The notes: a model not told the origin generated them from the sequence alone. A stretch of DNA of 64,000 nt from CAYILR01 sp964364175 (GCA_964364175.1 CAYILR010000003.1:71703-135702), one strand, 5' to 3'. Counted from the stretch's first letter, positions 51,958 to 60,265 are shown. Made by a program: numbers and translations.

Positions 51958-52335
51958 CTAGAATTTCAATCCAGCTTCACGAGCTGAGTCTGCCAATGCT
52001 TTGATCCGACCGTGGTACAAATATCCGCTACGATCAAAAACAACTTGGTTAATGTTTTTTGCCAATGCGCGTTTTGCCACCAAAGCGCCGATCGCCTTTG
52101 CTCCTTCGATGTTGGCACCGTACTTGTCGTTCAGCTCCTCTTCCGAAGTCGAAGCAGCCACCAAGGTAGTGCCTTTGATATCATCGATCAGCTGCGCATA
52201 GATGTTCTGGTTAGAACGAAATACAGAAAAACGAGGGCGCTCTGGAGTGCCCTCCACGCGTGAGCGAATCCGCAATTTCCGCTTGAAGCGAATTTGCTGT
52301 TTTTCACTCGTCCTATTTCTAATTTTAGTAGCCAT
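51958..52335 (-). CDS. rplR: Ribosomal protein L18
   Basis: 125 residues. KLRIRSRVEGTPERPRFSVFRSNQNIYAQLIDD and KALADSAREAGLKF identify it. It binds 5S rRNA with L5. Confidence 0.97.
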   Translation of the reverse strand: MATKIRNRTSEKQQIRFKRKLRIRSRVEGTPERPRFSVFRSNQNIYAQLIDDIKGTTLVAASTSEEELNDKYGANIEGAKAIGALVAKRALAKNINQVVFDRSGYLYHGRIKALADSAREAGLKF

Positions 52336-52357
52336 AAATAATCCTTCTGTTTCTCAA

Positions 52358-52903
52358 CTACTTCGCGCCAGCAGCCTTACCCTGCTTGCGGATGATATGC
52401 TCATTCATGTACTTCACGCCTTTGCCTTGATAAGGTTCAGGTTCTCTGAATGAACGAATTTTCGCGGCGACCATCCCGACCAAAATCTTGTCGGCTCCGG
52501 CAACCACTACGTGAGTATTGTTTTCGACTTTCACTTGAATTCCAGCAGGTACTTCATATTCCACAGGGTGTGAAAATCCCAAAGTCATCGACAGAGTATT
52601 GCCCTTGGTCGATGCGCGATATCCGACGCCGACGATATCGAGTTCTTTAGTAAATCCAGCATGAACACCATGCACGATGTTTGATAGCAATGTTCGGGTC
52701 AGACCTTGCAATGCTGATCCATTGGGGATGATTGCATCGTTTTTCTCAACAATGATCGAACCATTGTCAATTTTTGCAGTAATCCCACGAGGCAAGATGT
52801 GAGAAAGCTTACCTTTTGGGCCTTCCACCTTGATCGAGCTATCCTTGATGTCTACTTTTACGCCTTGAAGTACCTTGATAGGCATTTTACCAATTCGCGA
52901 CAT
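52358..52903 (-). CDS. rplF: Ribosomal protein L6
   Basis: 181 residues. SRIGKMPIKVLQGVKVDIKDSSIKVEGPKGKLSH and the C-terminal repeat PEPYQGKGVKYMNEHIIRKQGKAAGAK. Near the GTPase centre of the 50S subunit. Three bases separate it from rpsH. Confidence 0.97.
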   Translation of the reverse strand: MSRIGKMPIKVLQGVKVDIKDSSIKVEGPKGKLSHILPRGITAKIDNGSIIVEKNDAIIPNGSALQGLTRTLLSNIVHGVHAGFTKELDIVGVGYRASTKGNTLSMTLGFSHPVEYEVPAGIQVKVENNTHVVVAGADKILVGMVAAKIRSFREPEPYQGKGVKYMNEHIIRKQGKAAGAK

Positions 52904-52906
52904 ATA

Positions 52907-53305
52907 TCACCAAACCTCACACAATACTTCGCCGCCGACTTTTTGAGTTTTTGCCCGTTGACCGGTCATCACTCCGCGTGAAGTAGAAATAATAGCCACT
53001 CCTGCACCATTCAATGGACGAGGCAAAGAATCGTAGCTCGAATAACGTCGCAATCCAGGTTTGCTGATCCGGGTAATTCCCTGGATCACGCTCTCACCTA
53101 GATCGGTGTACTTGAGATACACCTTGATCGTGGGGAAACCGTTTTCGCGATGAAGACGAAAGTTTTTGATGTATCCTTCTTCTTTCAAAACACGAACGAC
53201 GTTTGCTTTGAGACGAGAAGCAGGAACTTCCACTTTCTCATGACGCTCACGAGTTGCGTTCCGGATTCGAGTCAAAAGATCTGCAATAGGATCTGTCATG
53301 CTCAT
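52907..53305 (-). CDS. rpsH: Ribosomal protein S8
   Basis: 132 residues. TDPIADLLTRIRNATRERHEKVEVPASRLK and the end GVMTGQRAKTQKVGGEVLCEVW. In E. coli S8 represses the spc operon at the L24-L5 leader; since that gene order is altered here, the control site is not obvious. Confidence 0.97.
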   Translation of the reverse strand: MSMTDPIADLLTRIRNATRERHEKVEVPASRLKANVVRVLKEEGYIKNFRLHRENGFPTIKVYLKYTDLGESVIQGITRISKPGLRRYSSYDSLPRPLNGAGVAIISTSRGVMTGQRAKTQKVGGEVLCEVW

Positions 53306-53317
53306 ATATAATTCTCC

Positions 53318-53503
53318 TTACCAGCTGGATTTCACGACGCCAGGCAATTGCCCTTTGAGCGCCAGGCCACGGAAACACAAGCGGCACATGTTAAATTTTC
53401 TAAGATAAGCACGAGGCCTTCCACAAAGTGGACAGCGGTTTTTCTGCTGAGTGCTGAACTTAGGTTTCATCTTCAATTTTTCGAGTTTACATTTCTTAGA
53501 CAA
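53318..53503 (-). CDS. rpsN: Ribosomal protein S14, zinc-binding type
   Basis: 61 residues from a TTG start; AGGAG lies seven bases ahead and overlaps the rplE stop. The length is exactly that of the zinc (Z) type, and the four cysteines are kept: CPLCGRPRAYLRKFNMCRLC. A longer frame without ribosome site is rejected. Confidence 0.95.
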   Translation of the reverse strand: MSKKCKLEKLKMKPKFSTQQKNRCPLCGRPRAYLRKFNMCRLCFRGLALKGQLPGVVKSSW

Positions 53504-53513
53504 GCTGAGTCTC

Positions 53514-54245
53514 CTATTTCCTGAAGGGCATGCCCATTTCGGTGAGCAGCGCCCGTGCATGCTCATTGGTTTTTGCCGTAGTTGTAATGGTAATGGTCAT
53601 ACCAGTGATTTTGTCGACTTTATCGTAAACCACTTCTGGGAAAATGATCTGCTCACGAATCCCCAAAGAGTAATTGCCTCTGCCATCGAATGATTTTGGA
53701 TTCACTCCTTTGAAGTCGCGAACTCGAGGCAGTGCCACGTTCATCAAACGGTCCAAGAATTCGTACATGCGAGCACGGCGCAAGGTCACCATGACGCCAA
53801 CCGTGTTGCCTTTACGAACTTTGAAAGTAGCAATGGCCTTTTTAGCTCGGGTCAGGACCGGCTTTTGTGCAGCAATCGCCATGATCTCGTCCATCTTGCT
53901 GTCCAAAACTTTGGGATTTCCAACCGCTTCTTTTACAGCGCAGTTGATCACAACTTTAGCGAAACGAGGAACCTGCATTGGATTCTTAAACTGGAATTGT
54001 TTCATCAACGCTGGGACAGCCTTGGTCTTATACATCGTCACTAGGCGAGGAGTCGTTTCTGGAGAAACTTCTGCAGTTTCAACTAGCTTCAACGCAGATG
54101 CGGCTTTATCAGCTTTGGCTTTTTTACCTTTGGCTGCAGCTTCTGCTCTCGCAGCAGCGGCAGCGGGAGAAACTTCTTTCTTCTTTGTCTGCTCTTTTTC
54201 TGCAGTTCCGGCCGGTTTTTCTTTTTTATCTTCTGGGTTTGCCAC
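53514..54245 (-). CDS. rplE: Ribosomal protein L5 with N-terminal extension
   Basis: 243 residues from the GTG with AGGAGA eight bases ahead. Residues from about 66 are standard L5 (YKTKAVPALMKQFQFKNPMQVPRFAKVVINCAVKEAVGN ... GRGNYSLGIREQIIFPEVVYDKV). The first 65 are Ala/Lys/Glu-rich low complexity with no KOW motif, so not a fused L24. It starts 19 bases after the rplN stop, with no room for rplX. Confidence 0.96.
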   Translation of the reverse strand: MANPEDKKEKPAGTAEKEQTKKKEVSPAAAAARAEAAAKGKKAKADKAASALKLVETAEVSPETTPRLVTMYKTKAVPALMKQFQFKNPMQVPRFAKVVINCAVKEAVGNPKVLDSKMDEIMAIAAQKPVLTRAKKAIATFKVRKGNTVGVMVTLRRARMYEFLDRLMNVALPRVRDFKGVNPKSFDGRGNYSLGIREQIIFPEVVYDKVDKITGMTITITTTAKTNEHARALLTEMGMPFRK

Positions 54246-54264
54246 GGTCAATATCTCCTAAAAA

Positions 54265-54633
54265 TTACAGTACTTCTGGCGCCAAAGAAATAATCTTTGT
54301 AAACGCTTTCGCTCTGAGTTCCCTAGCCACTGGGCCAAAGATACGGGTTCCAATCGGCTCGTTTTGAGCGTTGATCAACACAGCAGAGTTGGTATCAAAA
54401 CGAATGTAGGTACCATCCTGACGGTTGATTTCTTTCTTCGTGCGCACGATCACAGCTTTCATCACATCCCCTTTTTTCACTTTCGCGTTCGGGGTTGCGT
54501 CTTTCACAGTGATCACGATCACATCGCCAATGCTTGCGTATTGTCGTCTAGAACCGCCCAATACTTTGATGCACATCACAGAACGTGCTCCAGAGTTATC
54601 AGCGACATCTAAGCGGGTTTTCATCTGAATCAT
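54265..54633 (-). CDS. rplN: Ribosomal protein L14
   Basis: 122 residues from the ATG that overlaps the rpsQ stop (ATGA). MIQMKTRLDVADNSGARSVMCIKVLGGSRRQYASIGDVIVI and FGPVARELRAKAFTKIISLAPEVL. Complete and of normal length. The next gene is rplE, not rplX. Confidence 0.97.
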   Translation of the reverse strand: MIQMKTRLDVADNSGARSVMCIKVLGGSRRQYASIGDVIVITVKDATPNAKVKKGDVMKAVIVRTKKEINRQDGTYIRFDTNSAVLINAQNEPIGTRIFGPVARELRAKAFTKIISLAPEVL

Positions 54634-54989
54634 ACAGCCACCTCGATGGTTTGGTTCGCGCGGCGAACGATTTTCTGTAGTGCCCAACGCTTGTCACGGC
54701 TCAAAGGACGAGACTCAATGATGTTCACCAAATCGCCAACTTTAGCTGTGTTGGTTTCATCATGGGCTTTGTATTTGCAAGAACGCAGGATGTATTTTTG
54801 ATACAAAGCGTACCGAACTTGGCGATCCACTTTTACCACAATGGTTTTCTGCATTTTGTCACTGGTGACAACGCCGACCAACACACGGCGGTGAGGTTTA
54901 CGGGCCACTGTTTCTTTTGCTTCAACAGCTGGTTTTGCAACAGCTGCCTTTGCTACTTTAGGTTTTTTCGTTGTTTCTTTTGCTACCAT
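54630..54989 (-). CDS. rpsQ: Ribosomal protein S17 with N-terminal extension
   Basis: 119 residues; S17 is usually near 84. The extra 33 are Lys/Ala/Val repeats (VAKAAVAKPAVEAKETVA). Core: RRVLVGVVTSDKMQKTIVVKVDRQVRYALYQKYILR and ESRPLSRDKRWALQKIV. Primary 16S rRNA binder. Confidence 0.96.
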   Translation of the reverse strand: MVAKETTKKPKVAKAAVAKPAVEAKETVARKPHRRVLVGVVTSDKMQKTIVVKVDRQVRYALYQKYILRSCKYKAHDETNTAKVGDLVNIIESRPLSRDKRWALQKIVRRANQTIEVAV

Positions 54990-54992
54990 AAA

Positions 54993-55184
54993 TTAGCGAG
55001 CTCCTAACAGAGTCTTTGCCCGAGCCAAAGTTTTGCGCATCTTCCAAAGGCTGGAAGTGTCTGCCAACTGCCCGGTTGTTTTTTTCAATTTGGATTGGAA
55101 AAGGTCCTTTTCCACAGTCCGAATTTTGTTTTTCAGCTCGTCTGCCGAAAGATTTTTCAATTCTTTTGTCATCTTGTTTGCCAT
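54993..55184 (-). CDS. rpmC: Ribosomal protein L29
   Basis: 63 residues, normal length. KELKNLSADELKNKIRTVEKDLFQSKLKKTTGQLADTSSLWKMRKTLARAKTLL. Two-helix protein at the tunnel exit. Three bases from rpsQ. Confidence 0.96.
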   Translation of the reverse strand: MANKMTKELKNLSADELKNKIRTVEKDLFQSKLKKTTGQLADTSSLWKMRKTLARAKTLLGAR

Positions 55185-55193
55185 GATAATACC

Positions 55194-55646
55194 CTATTCA
55201 GCTTTCTCGGCAGCTGCTACTGGAGCAGCCGTGCTGGCTCCTTCGCGAGCAATTGGTTTGCACTGAAGTGGAAGTTTGTGGTCTGCCAAGCGAAGTGCCT
55301 CGAATGCCTCAGCTTTTGAAATGCCATGCATTTCAAAAATGATGCGTCCGGGCTTAATCACTGCTGCCCATTCTTCCACGTTTCCTTTTCCAGATCCCAT
55401 TCGGGTCTCTGCAGCTTTTTTAGTGATCGCTTTATCTGGGAAAATTCGAATCCAAATTTTTCCACCGCGCTTCACATAACGGGTCATCGCAACCCGGGAT
55501 GCCTCGATTTGTCTCGAAGTGATTCGGCCACACTCAGTAGCTTGCAATCCGAAGTCACCGAAAAACAACGTAGCTCCGCGATCTGCTTTGCCACGCATCT
55601 TGCCTTTTTGGTGTTTGCGCCATTTGACTCTTTTGGGTGACATCAT
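55194..55646 (-). CDS. rplP: Ribosomal protein L16
   Basis: 150 residues, with an Ala-rich tail (ASTAAPVAAAEKAE). Core: SPKRVKWRKHQKGKMRGKADRGATLFFGDFGLQA, KAITKKAAETRMGSGKGNVEEWAAVIKPGRIIFEM. Close to the A-site tRNA elbow. Confidence 0.97.
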   Translation of the reverse strand: MMSPKRVKWRKHQKGKMRGKADRGATLFFGDFGLQATECGRITSRQIEASRVAMTRYVKRGGKIWIRIFPDKAITKKAAETRMGSGKGNVEEWAAVIKPGRIIFEMHGISKAEAFEALRLADHKLPLQCKPIAREGASTAAPVAAAEKAE

Positions 55647-55651
55647 AACGG

Positions 55652-56335
55652 TTATTCCTTACTGATTGCCGCTTGAGCCGCTTTTTCTGCAGCTGCTTGT
55701 TTTTTCAAAGTTGCCACTTCACCGTGGTAAACCCATGCCTTCACGCCAATGATCCCGTAGGTCGTGTGCGCTTCAGCAGTCCCATAATCTATATTTGCTC
55801 TCAAAGTATGCAAAGGCACGCTGTCCTCGCTGTACCACTCGGTACGAGCAATTTCAGCTCCACCCAAACGACCGGAAACGCGGATTTTGATTCCGAGGAT
55901 TCCTTGTTTGAAAGCAGAGGTCATGCATTTTTTCATCGCACGACGAAAAGCAACTCGTTTTTCCAACTGAGAAGCCACGTTCTCAGCGATCAGAGTAGCG
56001 TTCGCCTCTGGTTTTTTTACTTCGATGATGTTCAAAAAGATTTCGTTCTTTGAAAGTCTTTGCATTTCTGACTTCAAAGACTCAACGCCTGCACCTTTTT
56101 TCCCGATTACAATTCCAGGACGAGCGGTGTGGAGGTTGATTTTTACTTTGTTTGCTGCGCGTTCGATTTCAATGCGAGCAATCCCAGCACTGTAAAGTTT
56201 GCCTTTCAGATGTTTTCTGAGCTTCAAATCTTCATGGAGCAATTTTGCATAGTCCGCTTTTTTGGCGTACCAGCGACTGTCCCAGCTGCGGGTGATTCCT
56301 AGACGAAAACCGATTGGATTGACCTTTTGACCCAT
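55652..56335 (-). CDS. rpsC: Ribosomal protein S3
   Basis: 227 residues. MGQKVNPIGFRLGITRSWDSRWYAKKADYAKLL, the KH domain GIVIGKKGAGVESLKSEMQ and RVSGRLGGAEIARTEWYSEDSVPLHTLRANIDYGTAEAHTTYGIIGVKAW. A short Ala/Lys end. Confidence 0.98.
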   Translation of the reverse strand: MGQKVNPIGFRLGITRSWDSRWYAKKADYAKLLHEDLKLRKHLKGKLYSAGIARIEIERAANKVKINLHTARPGIVIGKKGAGVESLKSEMQRLSKNEIFLNIIEVKKPEANATLIAENVASQLEKRVAFRRAMKKCMTSAFKQGILGIKIRVSGRLGGAEIARTEWYSEDSVPLHTLRANIDYGTAEAHTTYGIIGVKAWVYHGEVATLKKQAAAEKAAQAAISKE

Positions 56336-56351
56336 TTTTCCTTGATCCTTC

Positions 56352-56708
56352 TTATTTCTCTGCCAACGTCACAGTAATATGACTGGTTTTTTTGTTAATC
56401 CGAAATGCAGATCCTTTTGCTCGGGGTCTGAATCGCTTCATAATGACACCCGAACCCACCAAAATAGTTTTGATGTAGAGCTGATCCACATCAACAGTAC
56501 CTTTGTGAGTAGCGTTCGCTGCCGCGCTTTTCAGCAATGTTGAAACCACGCCCGCAGTTCTCTTACGAGGAGAATATTGCAAGTAGGTCAACGCTTCATT
56601 GAGTGATTTGCCTCGAACCTGGTCCACGATCATTCCCATTTTTCGGGGAGTGATTCGAACCGAGCTGACTTTAGCTTGAAAGCCTTTTTGACTGAGACTC
56701 ATGGTCAT
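56352..56708 (-). CDS. rplV: Ribosomal protein L22
   Basis: 118 residues. AKVSSVRITPRKMGMIVDQVRGKSLNEALTYLQYSPRKRTAGVVSTLLKSAAANA and the tunnel hairpin RFRPRAKGSAFRINKKTSHITV. Six bases from rpsS. Confidence 0.97.
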   Translation of the reverse strand: MTMSLSQKGFQAKVSSVRITPRKMGMIVDQVRGKSLNEALTYLQYSPRKRTAGVVSTLLKSAAANATHKGTVDVDQLYIKTILVGSGVIMKRFRPRAKGSAFRINKKTSHITVTLAEK

Positions 56709-56713
56709 ACTCC

Positions 56714-57073
56714 TTATTTAGCCGCCGGCTTCGCTGCAGCTGCTGGCGCTGCCTTAGCAGCTCCTGCAGAAGCTCCTGCTGGTGCCGATGCACCCTCAGC
56801 AGATGCCTTCTTATCGGCAGGTGTGTGTCCGTGGAACGAACGAGTGGGAGAAAATTCACCCATTTTGTGTCCCACCATGTTTTCTGTCACATAAACAGGA
56901 ACGAACTTCTTCCCGTTATGAACCGCGAAGGTCATTCCCACAAAATCCGGAAGGATAGTGGAACGACGCGACCAGGTTTTAATGACTTTACGATCTTGAT
57001 TTTGTTTGGCAGTTGCGACTTTTTTCACCAGGTGATCATCACAAAAAGGGCCTTTTTTAATCGAACGAGCCAC
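56714..57073 (-). CDS. rpsS: Ribosomal protein S19 with C-terminal extension
   Basis: 119 residues from a GTG; S19 is usually about 92. Core: ARSIKKGPFCDDHLVKKVATAKQNQ, KTWSRRSTILPDFVGMTFAVHNGKKFVPVYVTENMVGHKMGEFSPTRSF. The rest is Ala/Pro-rich. Confidence 0.97.
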   Translation of the reverse strand: MARSIKKGPFCDDHLVKKVATAKQNQDRKVIKTWSRRSTILPDFVGMTFAVHNGKKFVPVYVTENMVGHKMGEFSPTRSFHGHTPADKKASAEGASAPAGASAGAAKAAPAAAAKPAAK

Positions 57074-57084
57074 GTGTTATCTCC

Positions 57085-57918
57085 TTACTTTCTACGCTTC
57101 ACGATGAACGCATCGGTGCGCTTGTTGTTACGGGTTTTGTATCCTTTGGTAGGTTGGCCCCAAGGAGTGCGAGGATGCCCGCCGCCTGAGGTTTTACCTT
57201 CACCGCCCCCGTGTGGGTGGTCGATGGGGTTCATCGAGACGCCGCGGTTGGTAGGACGAATCCCAAGCCAACGACTGCGACCCGCTTTACCAATGGTGAT
57301 GTTTTCATGTTCCAAGTTCGACAATTGACCGATCGAAGCTCTGCAACGAGAGTGCAACAAACGGATTTCGCCGCTTGGCATTTTCACTTGGCAATAGTCT
57401 TCTTCTTTCGCCATGATTTGTGCGTAGTTACCAGCAGAACGGCCTAATTTGCCACCTTTGCCTGGCTCGACTTCGATGTTGTGGATCAAAGTTCCAACAG
57501 GGATCACGCTCAAAGAAAGGTTGTTGCCTGGCTTAATGTCGGCAGTATCGCTCGCCAACACAGGATCGCCCACATTGAGATTCAATGGAGCAATGATGTA
57601 ACGTTTTTCGCCGTCTTTGTAATTCAACAAAGCGATATAAGCCGTACGATTCGGATCGTACTCGATCGAAGCTACGGTTGCTGGAATTTCACGCTTATCA
57701 CGAGCAAAATCGATCACACGGTATGAACGCTTGTGACCGCCGCCGATGTGACGAACCGTGATTCTTCCGAAAACGTTTCTTCCACCGCTCTTATTGAGAG
57801 ACTGAGTCAGTTTTGCGGGCTTCTTAGGTTGTTTTTTCTTGGGAGTCAGAACCGAGAAATCTGCTCGGGTCATGTACCGCATCGAAGGAGTTGTTGGTTT
57901 ATAGGTCTTTAATGGCAT
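57085..57918 (-). CDS. rplB: Ribosomal protein L2
   Basis: 277 residues. KSGGRNVFGRITVRHIGGGHKRSYRVIDFARDK and the peptidyl-transferase-proximal MNPIDHPHGGGEGKTSGGGHPRTPWG with the conserved histidine. Normal length. Confidence 0.98.
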   Translation of the reverse strand: MPLKTYKPTTPSMRYMTRADFSVLTPKKKQPKKPAKLTQSLNKSGGRNVFGRITVRHIGGGHKRSYRVIDFARDKREIPATVASIEYDPNRTAYIALLNYKDGEKRYIIAPLNLNVGDPVLASDTADIKPGNNLSLSVIPVGTLIHNIEVEPGKGGKLGRSAGNYAQIMAKEEDYCQVKMPSGEIRLLHSRCRASIGQLSNLEHENITIGKAGRSRWLGIRPTNRGVSMNPIDHPHGGGEGKTSGGGHPRTPWGQPTKGYKTRNNKRTDAFIVKRRK

Positions 57919-57927
57919 AATGTCCTC

Positions 57928-58218
57928 TTAAGGGTTTTGAAAGAAATCGATTTTCTGGCCTTCGCGCAGAGTGACGATCGCTTTTTTCCAATTGGGGCGC
58001 TTCACTTCGTGCTGGCCCACCCGTTTATGTTTCCCGTGCATCACCATCGTGCGAACTTCACGAACTTTCACGTTGAATAGCTTTTCCACTGCATCGCGAA
58101 TTTCAAACTTGTTGGCTTGAACTGCCACTTGGAAAGCGTACTTTCCAGCAACTTCGGCCAAAGCCGAACTTTTTTCGCTGATGATGGGGCTGACAATGAC
58201 ATCGTACATGCTACGCAT
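57928..58218 (-). CDS. rplW: Ribosomal protein L23
   Basis: 96 residues. DVIVSPIISEKSSALAEVAGKYAFQVAVQANKFEIRDAVEKLFNVKVREVRTM. Docking point for trigger factor and SRP. Three bases behind rplD. Confidence 0.96.
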   Translation of the reverse strand: MRSMYDVIVSPIISEKSSALAEVAGKYAFQVAVQANKFEIRDAVEKLFNVKVREVRTMVMHGKHKRVGQHEVKRPNWKKAIVTLREGQKIDFFQNP

Positions 58219-58221
58219 AAA

Positions 58222-58866
58222 TCACGCTTTCTCCGCTTTGCTTTTTTCCGTCAAGCGAGCTTCGATCGCTTCAACCGAACGCTTCGTCATAATGAGCCAA
58301 GAATGACGAACGATATCGTACACGTTCAATCCTTCGGTTCTCATGACTTTGATGTTGGGGATATTGCGCCCAGAAATTTCGAGATTTTTGTTCGCGTCGT
58401 CCACGATCAAAACTTTATCGAGTTTCCATTGGGTATTGAGCAAATCGCTGAAAGGTTTGGTTTTGATCGCGTCCAGTTTGAACTGATCGACAATCAACAG
58501 GCGCTCAGCATTCACGCGATCGGACAGAGCCGAGCGCAAAGCACCGCGCATCATTGCTTTGGGTGTTGCTTGCTCATACGAACGAGGTTGAGGACCAAAA
58601 TTCTGACCACCCCCTGGCTGCAAAGGTGAACGGATCGAACCCTGACGAGCGTTTCCTGTTCCTTTTTGCTTGAAGGGTTTGCGACCGCCGCCTCGAACTT
58701 CGGATTTCACCTTGGTTTTTGCAGTTCCACGACGGCGTCCAGCGAGCTGGGCTTTGATCACTTGGTGAACCAACGGAATGTTTACTTTTACAGCAAACAC
58801 AGCGTCGTTTAATTGAATCGTTCCGACTTTTTTCTTCTCTTGATTAAGTAAATCTAGGGTTGGCAT
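58222..58866 (-). CDS. rplD: Ribosomal protein L4
   Basis: 214 residues. The tunnel loop region KTKVKSEVRGGGRKPFKQKGTGNARQGSIRSPLQPGGGQNFGPQPRSYEQATPK is intact. L4 is the autoregulator of the S10 operon in gamma-proteobacteria; whether it acts on the leader here is open. Confidence 0.97.
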   Translation of the reverse strand: MPTLDLLNQEKKKVGTIQLNDAVFAVKVNIPLVHQVIKAQLAGRRRGTAKTKVKSEVRGGGRKPFKQKGTGNARQGSIRSPLQPGGGQNFGPQPRSYEQATPKAMMRGALRSALSDRVNAERLLIVDQFKLDAIKTKPFSDLLNTQWKLDKVLIVDDANKNLEISGRNIPNIKVMRTEGLNVYDIVRHSWLIMTKRSVEAIEARLTEKSKAEKA

Positions 58867-58874
58867 ATTTATCC

Positions 58875-59606
58875 TTACTTCCTCATGGCCTTCACAGCGC
58901 GACGAACTTTCACGACTGTGCTTTTTGGGCCTGGAACACTGCCTTGAACCAACAAAAGTTGATTCTCAACATCCACAGCAACCACCGGTACGTTCTGAAC
59001 GGTGACTTGAATGTGGCCCATGCGACCTGGCATTTTTTTGTTTTTGAAACATTTTCCGGGATCAGCGCGGTTACCGATCGAACCTAATGATCGGTGAACC
59101 ACAGAAGCTCCGTGGGTTTTGAAACCGCCGGCCATATGGAAGCGTTTCATACCACCCTGAAAGCCTTTACCTTTGCTCATCGCAGTCAGGTCGACTAAAT
59201 CGCCGGGCTTTAAAAATTCAGGAGACAGAATTTGGCCGATTTCAATACCGTCCAGCTTGTCTTTTTCATCGAATCGAATTTCGGCAGTGTGGTAATAACC
59301 AGGATTGCCGGATTTTGTGAAATGGCCTTTTTCAGCCATGGTCACAGATTTTTCTTTGCGTGGTGCAATCCCAACTTGAACGCCTTGATAGCCGTCTTTT
59401 GCGTTGGTTTTGACCTGGGTGACAACTGCTGGCTTGAGGTCAATGACCGTCACTGCGAGCAAATCACCTTGTTCACTATAAACTTGGGTCATCCCTGCTT
59501 TAATTCCAAAAATACCGCCTCTGCCTGAAGACAGGGTAGCTCTTTTGGAAGCAGAACCTTGTTCTGCTGTCGTATCTGCTGATTGCTCAGCTTTGACATT
59601 TTCCAT
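58875..59606 (-). CDS. rplC: Ribosomal protein L3
   Basis: 243 residues; 30 N-terminal residues (VKAEQSADTTAEQGSASKR) precede the normal start GIFGIKAGMTQVYSEQGDLLAVTVID. Core FQGGMKRFHMAGGFKTHGASVVHRSLGSIGNRADPGKCFKNKKMPGRMGH. It is 234 bp downstream of rpsJ rather than directly behind it. Confidence 0.97.
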   Translation of the reverse strand: MENVKAEQSADTTAEQGSASKRATLSSGRGGIFGIKAGMTQVYSEQGDLLAVTVIDLKPAVVTQVKTNAKDGYQGVQVGIAPRKEKSVTMAEKGHFTKSGNPGYYHTAEIRFDEKDKLDGIEIGQILSPEFLKPGDLVDLTAMSKGKGFQGGMKRFHMAGGFKTHGASVVHRSLGSIGNRADPGKCFKNKKMPGRMGHIQVTVQNVPVVAVDVENQLLLVQGSVPGPKSTVVKVRRAVKAMRK

Positions 59607-59623
59607 TTTCAGTTCACTCTTCT

Positions 59624-59645
59624 AACGTCTTAATATTAAGACGTT
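59624..59645. repeat. Perfect 22-bp palindrome before rplC
   Basis: AACGTCTTAAT followed by its exact reverse complement. As RNA it is a stem of up to nine pairs, 17 bases before the rplC start and overlapping nothing else; as DNA it is a possible dimer-binding site. Confidence 0.8.
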
Positions 59646-59811
59646 TTCGTTTTCAGTATTCACTGAGAGCCTTGCAGCATCACCGGGAAGCCCAATTGCC
59701 GCCGGATGCGTTCACAAAACCCATACAGAGCCTGACTTTCTCTCTGGGAAAGATTTCGTTTGAACGAAACCTGCAGAGAATAGTATCAGCGTCTCCGTAA
59801 TCCTCCTGATC

Positions 59812-59832
59812 AAAAAACCTAATAAAATTAGG
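59812..59832 (-). terminator. Terminator or attenuator hairpin directly after rpsJ
   Basis: On the minus strand CCTAAT-TTT-ATTAGG followed by TTTTTT, starting eight bases after the rpsJ stop. A short but well-formed intrinsic terminator that would separate rpsJ from the rest of the S10 cluster unless read through. Confidence 0.75.
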
Positions 59833-59840
59833 GATTAAGA

Positions 59841-60152
59841 CTAGGACTTGATCTCGACGTCTACACCAGCCGAAAGATCCAGCTTCATCAGCGAATCCAC
59901 CGTCTGTTGAGTCGGCTCGAGAATATCAAGCAATCTTTTGTGAGTTCTCACTTCGAACTGCTCGCGGGACTTTTTATCTATATGAGGTGATCGCAAAACG
60001 CAATACTTATTAATTACGGTCGGCAGTGGAATCGGACCACGAACGGTGGCTCCGGTTCTTCTTGCCGTATTCACGATTTCCCATACGGACTGATCTAGGA
60101 CCCGATGATCAAAAGCTTTCAACTTAATACGAATTTTATGCTCAATTGCCAT
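59841..60152 (-). CDS. rpsJ: Ribosomal protein S10
   Basis: 103 residues, the standard length, from the ATG at 60152 behind GGGAAG; the longer frame adds 19 non-conserved residues. HKIRIKLKAFDHRVLDQSVWEIVNTARRTGATVRGPIPLPT and THKRLLDILEPTQQTVDSLMKLDL. Also known as antitermination factor NusE. First gene of the cluster; fusA and tuf are not upstream. Confidence 0.97.
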   Translation of the reverse strand: MAIEHKIRIKLKAFDHRVLDQSVWEIVNTARRTGATVRGPIPLPTVINKYCVLRSPHIDKKSREQFEVRTHKRLLDILEPTQQTVDSLMKLDLSAGVDVEIKS

Positions 60153-60265
60153 ATTTCTTCCCAGCTTTCCGGCGGCTTTCCGCCCAGTTATATTCGTGGG
60201 TTCCCTCACAGATAGGAAGATTCATCTCTGAGCAATCCCTCGAACGACGTCAATAAAAGTAAGCC

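Larger units (their letters stand above)
59607..59840 (-). promoter_or_regulatory. Structured rpsJ-rplC intergenic leader
   Basis: After the rpsJ terminator-like hairpin the minus strand has TTTCGTT-CA-AACGAAA, then CTCTG/CAGAG segments that can pair in more than one way (TTCTCTG, CAGAGAG, GGCTCTC). The 22-bp perfect palindrome at 59624-59645 ends 17 bases before the rplC ATG. Such nested alternatives fit an attenuator or protein-binding leader for the L3-L4 part of the operon. Confidence 0.5.

Noticed and set aside
54246..54435. L24 hidden in the N-terminal extension of L5
   Set aside because: The extension is Ala/Lys/Glu low complexity without the KOW pattern (GKDKGK-like) or beta-strand spacing of L24.
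59646..59760. Small leader peptide (14 codons, starting MGFVNASGG) in the rpsJ-rplC gap
   Set aside because: It has no good ribosome site and no regulatory codon run; kept only as part of the structured leader.
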